Of a DNA stretch of 64,000 bases, positions 31,299 through 39,750 are shown in pieces. The position numbers and the translations under genes were made by a program. Source of the DNA: an uncultured Archangium sp. (GTDB taxonomy: Bacteria; Myxococcota; Myxococcia; Myxococcales; Myxococcaceae); NCBI GenBank assembly GCA_903905455.1, contig CAIVGN010000048.1, forward strand, positions 1 through 64,000. The letters run 5' to 3'. The notes under the pieces are model-generated. The model ran no database searches. It had not been told where the DNA came from and saw only the letters and a program-made list of their open reading frames with translations. Every line of letters starts with the position of its first letter. Position 1 is the first letter of the stretch.

Positions 31299-32384
31299 TC
31301 AGCGTCCGGCGGGGATGGTGAGCAGCGGCAGGGGCAGCGCCGCGCGCCCGGCCTGCATGTTGAACACCTGGATGAGGAGCATGAAGGTGCTCTTCGCGTC
31401 GAGGTCCCCGTCGGCGATGTAGAACCACGTGTCGCGGTGCTTCACCTTCACCGCGGCCCGGGGGGGCTCGCTCGCGCTCCAGTGCACCCGGAAGACGCCG
31501 TCGAGCACCCGCTGCCAATCGAACCGCTTGCCGGCGGTGTCGCGGGTCACGGTGACCAGGCCTGCCGCTTCGTCGCCCGGTGGCACCTCCACGCCCTGCG
31601 AGAGAAAGAACATCGCGCCCAGCACCGAGCGCAGCCGCACGCGCAGCGCCGCGGGGTCCTTGCGCGTGAAGTCCTCGGTCAGGCGGATGTGCGTCTGGCT
31701 GTCGGGGATCTCCAGCAGCTCGTGCACGGTATGGAAGGGGTCCGCCGAGGCCGCGGCATCGTCGAGGTAGAGGATGCCCGTGTCCCCCAGGCCGTCTTCG
31801 CGCACCACGCCCATCGAGAGGTGCTCCTCGAGCTGCAGCGCGCGCAGGGCCCGGGTCAGGCTGATGTACCGCGAGGCGTTGGGCGGCAGCTCCGGCGTGG
31901 GACCGGTGGCCGTCGGCGCGTTGGTGATCTGGTTGAGCCGGTCGACGGTGAGCTGCAGCACGCGCGAGATGCTCCAGCCCGTCGAGGCCACCATGCTCAC
32001 CGTCTGCAGCGAGATGGGCGCGACGAGGCGCTTGACGAAGTCGTCCCCGCGCAAGGGCGAGAAGGTGATGGTGGGCGTCACCGACATCGAGCCGCCGGCG
32101 TTGGCCGAGGCGCTGGACGTGGCCGCGGGGCCCGCGAACGGCAGTGACGCACCCGCGCCGATGCTCGCGCCGATGGTCTGCTGGGTGGTGAGGCTGGCGA
32201 CGTCGAGAAAGGCCGGCGTGTCGCGGTAGCGCAGCCGCACGATGTTGAGCAGGAACTGCGTGTCCTGGGTGATCGAGAGCTTCTCGTTGTACGCCGACTG
32301 CACCTCGGGGAGCGACTGGGCGCCCAGGGTGGCGCACCCCGTGAAGCCCAGCGTCATCGTCAGCAGCAGGCCGCGTGCGTACAT
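31299..32384 (-). CDS. hypothetical lipoprotein
   Basis: A 361-residue protein from ATG 32384. The signal peptide ends F-T-G-C, with Cys 17 as the lipid site. The mature part begins V-Q-S-A-Y-N-E-K-L-S-I-T-Q-D and contains long helices (F-L-L-N-I-V-R-L-R-Y-R-D-T-P-A-F), a Gly/Ser-rich region and beta strands near the end (T-W-F-Y-I-A-D-G-D-L-D). Similar lipoproteins occur in other bacteria as unnamed families, but no function is known. It is convergent with the MscS gene (26-base gap) and divergent from the Kelch gene. Confidence 0.78.
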   Translation of the reverse strand: MYARGLLLTMTLGFTGCATLGAQSLPEVQSAYNEKLSITQDTQFLLNIVRLRYRDTPAFLDVASLTTQQTIGASIGAGASLPFAGPAATSSASANAGGSMSVTPTITFSPLRGDDFVKRLVAPISLQTVSMVASTGWSISRVLQLTVDRLNQITNAPTATGPTPELPPNASRYISLTRALRALQLEEHLSMGVVREDGLGDTGILYLDDAAASADPFHTVHELLEIPDSQTHIRLTEDFTRKDPAALRVRLRSVLGAMFFLSQGVEVPPGDEAAGLVTVTRDTAGKRFDWQRVLDGVFRVHWSASEPPRAAVKVKHRDTWFYIADGDLDAKSTFMLLIQVFNMQAGRAALPLPLLTIPAGR

Positions 32385-32523
32385 GAAGGGACTCTTCCCA
32401 CGTCGCGCGCCCCGAGTCGAAGGCACCTTCATCCGGGTACAGCTCCCGACATCCACATGCACTGCATTGGGCCGGGCGCCGGTGTTCAATGGCCCGTTCT
32501 GACGTCGAGCCGGTGGAGGCGCA

Positions 32524-35500
32524 GTGTCCCGAGTCGTCTTCATCGCCCTGCTGTGCACGTGCTCGCCGTCGAAGGTCTCTTCGATCACCGATGAGCTCCG
32601 GCACACGTTCCCTGCGCACGTGGAGGCGGTGTTCGAAGGTGACGCGCTCGCGGTGACTTCATCGGGCATCGAGAAGGCGTCGCGCGCAGGCGTGCACTTC
32701 TCGTTTCCGTCGGCCCCCGGAGCGCCCCTGCAGGTGCGCGCCCCGACGCTGGGCTTCGCGGTCGACGAGACGGGGCTCCGCGGTGCGCCCGCCCTCGAGG
32801 GCAATTCCGTGGTGTGGCCGCGCGAGGCGGGCGTCTCGGTGTGGACGGCGCGCGGCGACGGGTGGGAAGAGTTCCTCTACGTGCCTCGCCACGCCGGCGG
32901 CCTCGTCGCGCGCTGGATGCTGAAAGGGGCCACGACGCGCCAGGCGGGTGAAGCGGTCGACGTGCTCGACGCCGACGGTCGCCCGGTGCTCACCGTGCGC
33001 GCCCCGGCGGCGTGGGTCGGCGCGCAGCCGGTGCACCCGCGGCTGGTGGCCGAAGGAGCTGCGCTCTCGGCCTGGGTCGACGAGGCTGGCGCGCTGCTGC
33101 TCGACCCGACGTGGTCCGCGGTCGGGGCCATGGCCACGGCGCGCACCTGGCACGTGAGTTCGTTGCTGCCGACCGGCGAGGTGCTGGTGGCCGGCGGGTA
33201 CAGCAGCCTCTCGGCTTCGGCGCCGGGCCTCACGACGGCTGAACTGTATTCGCCTTCGACGGGGCGGTGGACGACGACGGCCAGCCTGACCTCGGGGCGC
33301 GGGGACGCCACGGCGACGCTGCTCGACGACGGCACGGTGCTGGTGGCGGGTGGCTACCGGGGCACCGGCAACTTCGCGCTGAGCACCGCCGAGCGCTTCA
33401 ACCCGGCCACGCGCACCTGGAGCACCCCGGTGCCCATGGCCACGGCCCGCGCGTACCACACGGCGACGCGGCTGCCTGACGGGCGGGTGCTGCTGTCGGG
33501 CGGCTGGGACAGCAACGCCTCCATCAACACCTCGGAGCTCTACACGCCGTCGACCGGCGCCTGGACCGCGTCGGGCCCGATGATCGCCGCGCGCAACACC
33601 CACGCCTCGGTGCTGCTGCCCAACGGCAAGGTGTTGTCGTGTGGGGGGCGCGACGCCGCCGGCACGTACCTCTCGAGCGCCGAGCTGTGGGACCCCGCCA
33701 CGGGGCAGTGGACCGCCACCGGCTCGATGGCCAGCGCGCGCCAACGCCAGACCCTCACCGTGCTCACCACCGGCAAGGTGCTGGTCACCGGCGGCAAGTC
33801 GAGCAGCGCGACGTGGAACACCGCCGAGCTCTACGACCCCGCCACCGGCACCTGGGCCGCCACGGGGAACATGAGCGCGCGGCGCAACTGGGCCGAGGCC
33901 GCGACCTTGCCCGACGGCCGCGTGGCCATCTTCGGCGGCTACGACGGCTCGACCGACCTCGCGAGCGTCGACCTCTACGATCCCGCGACGGGCGTCTTCA
34001 CCCCGGCCCCGCCGATGCTCGCCACCCGTGACTCCTTCGCGGTGGTGATGCTCCCGGGCGGCCGGGTGCTCATCGCCGGAGGCCAGAACGCGACGGCCCT
34101 GGCGAGCAGCGAGCTCTACTCGCCGACCGTGGGCGTGGTCGCGGCCGCGGGCGCGCTCGGTACGGGTCGGGAGCGGGCGGCGTTGACGCTGTTGCCCCCG
34201 GGCCAGGCGGTGCTCTCGGGCGGCTTCGCGGCGAGCGCGGTGAGCGCCTCCGAGCAGTACGACCCCGCGGCCCGCGCCTGGGCGCCCACCGGCTCGTTGC
34301 TCACCGCCCGCTTCGCGCACACCTCGACGCTGCTGGCTGATGGGCGGCTCCTCGCGGTGGGCGGTACCGGGCCCGCCGCCGCGCCCCTGGCCTCGACTGA
34401 GTTCTTCACCAACGGCGCGTGGAGCAACGCCGGGGCGCTCAACACCGCGCGTGCGTCTCACAGCGCCACCCTGTTGCCCAACGGCACCGTGCTCGCGGCC
34501 GGTGGTGCCGGGCTCGCGAGCGCCGAGCTGTTCGACCCCGTGTCAGGCGCGTGGACGAACACCGGGGCCATGGCGGCCGCGCGCGCGCAGCACACCGCGA
34601 CCCTGTTGCTCAACGGGAAGGTGCTCGTCGCCGGAGGCCTGGGCCCGCTGGCGAGCTGCGCGCTCTACGACCCGGCGCTGGGCACGTGGGCGACCACCGG
34701 CTCGCTGCTCACCGCCCGCTTCGATCACACCGCGACGCTGCTCCCCGACGGGCGCGTGCTCGTGCTGGGAGGCACCGGCGCCGCGGCCCTCGCGTCGGCC
34801 GAGCTCTACGACCCTGTCGCGGGCACCTGGTCGACCGCGGGTGCGCTGCTCAGCGCGCGAGCCCTGCACGCCGCGGCGCTGACCCTCGACGGGCGGGTGC
34901 TGGTGGCGGGCGGCGGCCTCTCCACCACGGAGCTCTTCGACGCGGCGCTCTCGGCCTCGGTCGCCGGCCCTAGCCTCGGCGCGGTCCGCGCGCGGCTCTG
35001 CCTGGCGCGGCTGCCCAACGGCCAGGTGCTGCTCGCGGGCGGCTCGAGCGGAGCCACCTTCCCCACCGGCACCGAGACCTGGGACCAGGCGCGCGGGGCG
35101 TCGAGCGCGTGGACGCCGACCCTGACCTCCACGCTGCCGGATTCGCTCCCCGGGGCGAGCCTCACCGTCGGCGGCACGCTCCTCACCGGGGCCTGGGAAG
35201 GCGCGAGCGGACGCCACGACTCGTCGCCGTCGAACTTCCCCGTGGTGGCCGTCAACCGCGAGGACAACGGCGCGCGGAGCCTGCCCACCGTGACCGCGTT
35301 CTCCGGCACCTCGGTCACCTTCTCGCTCTCTCCCACCACCCAGCCGGGCCGCTCGTGGGTCAGCGTGAGCGTCAACGGCGTGGCCTCTGCCGAGCTCCCG
35401 CTCCTCGTCGGCGCGCCCGCGGGGTTGTTGCCGCTGGGCTCGGCCTGCGCGGTAGGCAGCGCGTGCGGCAGCGGCTTCTGCGCCGACAGCGTGTGTTGCC

Positions 35501-36090
35501 AGTCTGCGTGCGGCGGCGGCCCCTGCCAGGCGTGCTCGGTGGCGAAGGGCGCCTCGGCCAACGGGACCTGCACGGTGCTCAGCGCGGGCACCACGTGTGC
35601 TGCTCCGAGCTGCACGTCGGACGTGGAGACGGTGCGCTCCTGCGACGGGGTGGCGCGCGTCTGCCCGAGCGCCATGACGTCCTGCGCCCCGTTCGTGTGC
35701 GGCGCGACGGGCTGCCTGACCACCTGCATGGGCGACCCCGATTGTGCGTCGGGCTTTGCGTGCGTGGTGGGCGCGTGCGTGGTGGCGGTCGACGCGGGCG
35801 TGGTCGACGCGGGCGTGGTCGACGCGGGCGTGGTCGACGCGGGCGTGGTCGACGCGGGCGTGGTCGACGCGGGAGCCTTGACCGATGCGGGTGTTCCCGA
35901 GGTCGATGCGGGCGTCGATGACGCGGGCCTGGCCGAGGTCGACGCGGGTCCCGGGCCCCGGCGCGTGTTGTCCGTCGGCTGCACCTCGACCGGCCTGGGG
36001 CTCGAGGGCGGCCTGCTGCTCGCGGTGCTCTGGCTCCGGGTGGGGCGTCGCGGGCCCCGGGTCGTCAAGGAGGCGGCAGGGGCACGGTGA
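32524..36090 (+). CDS. giant Kelch-repeat surface protein with Cys-rich region and MYXO-CTERM-like tail
   Basis: A 1188-residue protein. GTG 32524 gives an N-terminal signal region with a Cys near residue 13. Residues ~200-860 form about a dozen Kelch repeats, each with L-P-D/N-G-x-V-L-V-A-G-G, A-E-L-Y-D-P, a W and a G-S/A-M or L motif, which fold into beta-propellers. Residues ~970-1085 are Cys-rich (C-A-V-G-S-A-C-G-S-G-F-C). Then comes the V-V-D-A-G repeat tail coded by 15-base units. The C-terminus has V-G-C-T-S-T, a hydrophobic segment and R-R-G-P-R, like the myxobacterial sorting signal (Gly-Cys, helix, basic end). It is probably exported and anchored on the cell surface. The target is unknown. 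Confidence 0.9.
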   Translation: MSRVVFIALLCTCSPSKVSSITDELRHTFPAHVEAVFEGDALAVTSSGIEKASRAGVHFSFPSAPGAPLQVRAPTLGFAVDETGLRGAPALEGNSVVWPREAGVSVWTARGDGWEEFLYVPRHAGGLVARWMLKGATTRQAGEAVDVLDADGRPVLTVRAPAAWVGAQPVHPRLVAEGAALSAWVDEAGALLLDPTWSAVGAMATARTWHVSSLLPTGEVLVAGGYSSLSASAPGLTTAELYSPSTGRWTTTASLTSGRGDATATLLDDGTVLVAGGYRGTGNFALSTAERFNPATRTWSTPVPMATARAYHTATRLPDGRVLLSGGWDSNASINTSELYTPSTGAWTASGPMIAARNTHASVLLPNGKVLSCGGRDAAGTYLSSAELWDPATGQWTATGSMASARQRQTLTVLTTGKVLVTGGKSSSATWNTAELYDPATGTWAATGNMSARRNWAEAATLPDGRVAIFGGYDGSTDLASVDLYDPATGVFTPAPPMLATRDSFAVVMLPGGRVLIAGGQNATALASSELYSPTVGVVAAAGALGTGRERAALTLLPPGQAVLSGGFAASAVSASEQYDPAARAWAPTGSLLTARFAHTSTLLADGRLLAVGGTGPAAAPLASTEFFTNGAWSNAGALNTARASHSATLLPNGTVLAAGGAGLASAELFDPVSGAWTNTGAMAAARAQHTATLLLNGKVLVAGGLGPLASCALYDPALGTWATTGSLLTARFDHTATLLPDGRVLVLGGTGAAALASAELYDPVAGTWSTAGALLSARALHAAALTLDGRVLVAGGGLSTTELFDAALSASVAGPSLGAVRARLCLARLPNGQVLLAGGSSGATFPTGTETWDQARGASSAWTPTLTSTLPDSLPGASLTVGGTLLTGAWEGASGRHDSSPSNFPVVAVNREDNGARSLPTVTAFSGTSVTFSLSPTTQPGRSWVSVSVNGVASAELPLLVGAPAGLLPLGSACAVGSACGSGFCADSVCCQSACGGGPCQACSVAKGASANGTCTVLSAGTTCAAPSCTSDVETVRSCDGVARVCPSAMTSCAPFVCGATGCLTTCMGDPDCASGFACVVGACVVAVDAGVVDAGVVDAGVVDAGVVDAGVVDAGALTDAGVPEVDAGVDDAGLAEVDAGPGPRRVLSVGCTSTGLGLEGGLLLAVLWLRVGRRGPRVVKEAAGAR
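35788..35877 (+). repeat. 15-base tandem repeat coding V-V-D-A-G
   Basis: Six units of GTCGACGCGGGCGTG start at 35788, 35803, 35818, 35833, 35848 and 35863; the last unit ends GAGCC. They encode V-D-A-G-V. The unit length keeps the frame, so copy-number changes only lengthen or shorten the protein stalk. Confidence 0.95.
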
Positions 36091-38482
36091 CGGCGCTCAG
36101 CTTGGCCTGGTTGTCCTCGAAGGTCGTGGTGGTGGTGACGACGACCTGGCGCGGGCCCAGCGTCGCCGGCGCGCTCGGGAGTTCCTCCACCGTCGACCCG
36201 TCTTGCGCGTGGAGCCCGATCGCGTTTTTGGCCACGCGCGCACCGTCGATGCTGCCCGCGCCCTCGGCGAACACCGCGGCGATGCCGGCGCTGCGCTCGA
36301 GCGCGCCGCGGGTGAAGACGATGCGCCCGTCGGTGAGCGCCTCGATGGCGTTGCCGTAGCTGCCATCGGGGTCGCTGCGGGTGCCGCGCACCACCGTGTC
36401 GGTGACCTCCATGCGGGACTGGAAGGCGAAGAGGCCGACCTGTTGGTTGTCCACGAAGGCCGAGTCGAACACCTGCAACAGCCCGCCGAAGTTCGCGTTG
36501 GCGCCGCGGCCGCGAGTTCCGGCGCTGTTGGGCTGCGTCGCGCGCACCGTCACCCGCCGCGCCGAGAGCGTGCTCGCCGGGTCGCTGACCTGGAGCCCCA
36601 CGGTGTGGTTCTTCGCCACCGTGACGTCGGTGAGGTTCGCCATCGCCCCGTGCTCGACGATGACGCCCTGGCCGTACTCCCCGGCGAGCGTGAGGGCCGT
36701 GTCCGCGATCACCGAGCCGCTGACGAGGGCGGTGGCGCCCGCGGTGGTCGCGTACACGCCGGCGGTGGCGTTGCCGACGACGAGGCACTGCTCGAGGTTC
36801 ACCAGGCCGAGTTGTTGGCTCACCGCGCCCATGCCGTCGTCGGCGGTGGCGTCGGCGAGCACGCAGCGGGTCAGGCTCAAGGTGCCCTGCTCCAGGGCGA
36901 GCGCCGCGGCTTCGCTGTGACGACGCACCTCGACGGCGGTGCCGGTCAGTCGCCCCTGCTGTGCGCGCAGCCCGATGCCCCGCACGTCGAAGACGCCGAG
37001 GTGATCGACGTTCACCTCGCCCTGGTTCGAGGCGGAGACGGCGGTGCCCACGGTGTCGAGCACCGCGACGTGATCGAGGGTGACGCGCGCCGAGTCCTCG
37101 GCGTCGATGCCCGACGAGCGCACGCCGGTCGTGGCCATCACCCCGCGGGCGGTGACGTGGTGGAGCGTGGCTTCGCTCCCCGGGTCTTGCACGTGCACCA
37201 GCGCGGCCGGGGAGCCATCGGCGGCGCCCCCGGTCCACGAGAGCGTGGCGCCCTGGAGCACCGTGACGCTCAGCCCGTTGGGCAGGCCGGCGTTGTCGAT
37301 GCCCAGCGCAGTGCGGCGCACGAGCGTGTCCTGGAGCGTGGCGGCGCTCGGGGCCTGGGTGACGACGAGCCCGGTGGTGTGGCTGTCTTCGATGACCAGG
37401 GTGGTCGCGGTGAGGCTGGCGCCGCGCTGTACGCCCACGCCCCAGCCGAGCTTGCCGGTGCTGGCGCGGGGCAGGGTGTTCGAGACGACGGTGCGCATGA
37501 GCGTCGCCGAGGTCTGCTCGCGATCGAGGAACAGCCCGGTCTCCCGATTGCCGGTCAACTCGACGTCGGTGAGCGTCACCTGCGCGCCGTACGAGGCGGC
37601 GATGCCCTGGCCGAAGGTCTGCGTGGCCGGGTCGGGCCGCGTGTCGCGCACCACCACGTCTTCGAGCACCACGCGCGTGCCCACGTCCAGCGCCTGCACC
37701 GCCGAGCGCTGGTTCGCCTCGAGCACCGCGTGGCGCAGCGTGAGGGCCCCGGTGCGCTCGACGCGGGCCGCGAGGATCGACTCGCGCAGCGTGAAGCCCT
37801 CGAGGGTGATGCCCTTCGTCCCGTCGACGAAGATCGCGGGGCTCCCGATGAGCTGCACGCGCGCGGCGCAGCGGCCGAGCAGGGTGACGGGCTTCGTGGG
37901 GACGAGGGCCTCCCGGTAGGTGCCCGGGGCGACGGCGATGGTGGCGCCCGGCGACGCGGCCGTGAGCGCGGCGGCGATGGTGCTGAAGTGCGTGGCGTCG
38001 ATCATCCCCGCGGCGAAGGTGGCGTCGACGAAGAGCGTCGCGCTGGCGGGCGGGAAGGGCGCGTCGCAGTCGCCGACCGGGGTGCAGTTGGTCGAGCCGA
38101 GGGCCGCGCGCGTGGCGCCGGTGCAGGGGGTCGAGGGCAGGGTGGGCTCGCAGCTCCAACCACTCGTCGCGCGGACGAAGCCGGCCGGGCAGGTGCTCCA
38201 GCCGATCGCCGTGCAGCCCTCTCCGGGCACCGCCATGGCGCCCGCCTCGCACGTCGCGACCACCGCCTCGCAGCCCCAGCCTGAGGGGTCGGCCTGGAAG
38301 CCCGGGCCGCAGCTCGTCGCGCCCGCCGGGTGGCACGCGCCCAGGGTGTCGAGGAAGGTGCCGGCGCCGCACCCGGAGTCCACCGGGGTGGTGCAGCCTC
38401 CATCGCAGGTCTCCGCGGGCGACGTAGGACAGCCAGAGAGCGCGGCGCACAGCGCGAGGGCCACGACGAGGGGGGTCCGCAT
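36065..38482 (-). CDS. right-handed beta-helix lipoprotein (large)
   Basis: An 805-residue lipoprotein: signal peptide with lipid site Cys 18 (A-A-L-S-G-C). A Cys-rich opening follows (~25-140) with C-G-P-G-F, G-W-G-C and C-P-A-G-F turns. The rest is a long parallel beta-helix with repeated turns such as T-L-E-G-F-T-L-R, V-T-L-T-D-V-E-L-T-G-N and A-R-V-T-L-D-H-V-A-V-L. Right-handed beta-helix repeats occur in surface proteins and carbohydrate-active enzymes; no catalytic residues can be seen. The final 26 bases overlap the Kelch gene on the opposite strand. The start codon overlaps the previous stop as TGATG, coupling it to the smaller beta-helix gene. Confidence 0.88.
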   Translation of the reverse strand: MRTPLVVALALCAALSGCPTSPAETCDGGCTTPVDSGCGAGTFLDTLGACHPAGATSCGPGFQADPSGWGCEAVVATCEAGAMAVPGEGCTAIGWSTCPAGFVRATSGWSCEPTLPSTPCTGATRAALGSTNCTPVGDCDAPFPPASATLFVDATFAAGMIDATHFSTIAAALTAASPGATIAVAPGTYREALVPTKPVTLLGRCAARVQLIGSPAIFVDGTKGITLEGFTLRESILAARVERTGALTLRHAVLEANQRSAVQALDVGTRVVLEDVVVRDTRPDPATQTFGQGIAASYGAQVTLTDVELTGNRETGLFLDREQTSATLMRTVVSNTLPRASTGKLGWGVGVQRGASLTATTLVIEDSHTTGLVVTQAPSAATLQDTLVRRTALGIDNAGLPNGLSVTVLQGATLSWTGGAADGSPAALVHVQDPGSEATLHHVTARGVMATTGVRSSGIDAEDSARVTLDHVAVLDTVGTAVSASNQGEVNVDHLGVFDVRGIGLRAQQGRLTGTAVEVRRHSEAAALALEQGTLSLTRCVLADATADDGMGAVSQQLGLVNLEQCLVVGNATAGVYATTAGATALVSGSVIADTALTLAGEYGQGVIVEHGAMANLTDVTVAKNHTVGLQVSDPASTLSARRVTVRATQPNSAGTRGRGANANFGGLLQVFDSAFVDNQQVGLFAFQSRMEVTDTVVRGTRSDPDGSYGNAIEALTDGRIVFTRGALERSAGIAAVFAEGAGSIDGARVAKNAIGLHAQDGSTVEELPSAPATLGPRQVVVTTTTTFEDNQAKLSAVTVPLPPP

Positions 38483-39636
38483 CAGGGCATCAAACCGATG
38501 GTGGCGGCCTGCACGAGGAGCTCGACGCCCGCGTCATCGACGAGGCGCGACTCGACCTGGAGCGGGGCGCTGGCGCCCTGCACCACCACGCGGAAGCGGC
38601 CACCGGACATCGTGGGGTTGAGCACCTTCACGTTGAGCCCGCTGGCGTGGGCGATGACCTGCGCGCGGGCGTTGCCCCGGGAGGTGATGTCTTCCAGCGT
38701 GGCGTTGGTGGTGCCGGAGAAGAGCCCGATGCCGTCACCGACGTCCTCGGCGTGCGCGATGTCGATGGGCACGCGCACCGCCAGGGTGTCGCGCACCAGC
38801 ACCTGGCGCACGAGGAGCCCGGCCGACTCGAGCGCGCCGATGCCCACGAGGCTGTTTCCGCTGACCTCTCCACCGGTCACCGACACGGTGATCACCCCCG
38901 CGTCGGCCGCCTGGCCCTGGGCCCAGATGCCGCGCCCGAGGTTGTTCTTCACCGCGCACGCGTCGAGCGTCGCCCGCGTGGCCGCGCCGTCGAGGAGCAC
39001 GCCGATGTTCTCGTTGCCCTCCACGGTCACGCCCTGCATCGTCACCGACGCGCCCTGGCTGGCCACCACCCCGGAGCCGGCGGACAACGACTTGCCCGCG
39101 TGCTCGGCGATGCGGCCGCCTTCGATGCGCACCCGCGCGCCCCGGGCTCGCAGCCCCACCGCGCTCTGCGTCAGCTCGCAGTCCGTGAGCACCACCTCGC
39201 GCTCGGCGCAGTCGGACTGGGTGCAGGTGGCGGTCAGCGCGTTCTTCTTGCTCTGGGACACGGCGACGCCGATCAACCGCGCGGGGCCGGGCTCGATGGC
39301 GATGCCCCCGCCCGCACCAGCGACGATGCGCAGGCCCTGCACCACCGAGCGCGTGCCGCCCCGCACGGTGAGCACCGGGTCTCCGTCGGTGAGGATCACC
39401 GTGGCGCGATCGGCCGCCGCGAGGCTCACGTCTTCGGGCAACACGAAGGTGCCCGAGTAGGTGCCGCTGGAGAGGATGACGCAGTCCCCGGGCACCGCCG
39501 TGGCCAGCGTCTCCGCGAGCGACACCGGGGGAATCAAGATGTGCTCGCAGGCGAGCCCCTGCGGAAGCAGCGGGGTGGGGGGCGTCAGCGGCCCACACGC
39601 CGCGAGGAACAGCAGGGAGGGGACGAGGGCGCGCAC
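38482..39636 (-). CDS. right-handed beta-helix lipoprotein (small)
   Basis: A 384-residue lipoprotein from GTG 39636 (M-R-A-L-V-P-S-L-L-F-L-A-A-C), with Cys 14 as the lipid site. The alternative upstream GTG at 39687 gives no better signal. The body is a beta-helix with turns such as G-L-R-I-V-A-G-A-G-G-G, A-S-V-T-M-Q-G-V-T-V-E-G-N and G-V-L-L-D-G-A. It resembles its larger neighbour in fold, and shares the TGATG junction with it. The two probably work together on the outer membrane, but ligand and role are unknown. Confidence 0.85.
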   Translation of the reverse strand: MRALVPSLLFLAACGPLTPPTPLLPQGLACEHILIPPVSLAETLATAVPGDCVILSSGTYSGTFVLPEDVSLAAADRATVILTDGDPVLTVRGGTRSVVQGLRIVAGAGGGIAIEPGPARLIGVAVSQSKKNALTATCTQSDCAEREVVLTDCELTQSAVGLRARGARVRIEGGRIAEHAGKSLSAGSGVVASQGASVTMQGVTVEGNENIGVLLDGAATRATLDACAVKNNLGRGIWAQGQAADAGVITVSVTGGEVSGNSLVGIGALESAGLLVRQVLVRDTLAVRVPIDIAHAEDVGDGIGLFSGTTNATLEDITSRGNARAQVIAHASGLNVKVLNPTMSGGRFRVVVQGASAPLQVESRLVDDAGVELLVQAATIGLMP

Positions 39637-39750
39637 GGCCCGCCACTCTGCCACCGCCGCCCTCGCGCCGAAACCTGCGGCGCGCACTCTCGGGGCGAAA
39701 GGTGGCGGCGCCGGGGAGGGGACGTGCGGGAGGCGTTCGGCGCGTGCCCG

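Noticed and set aside
35788-35877. 15-base repeats as CRISPR or integration site
   Set aside because: Perfectly in-frame coding repeats within the Kelch gene; no spacers.
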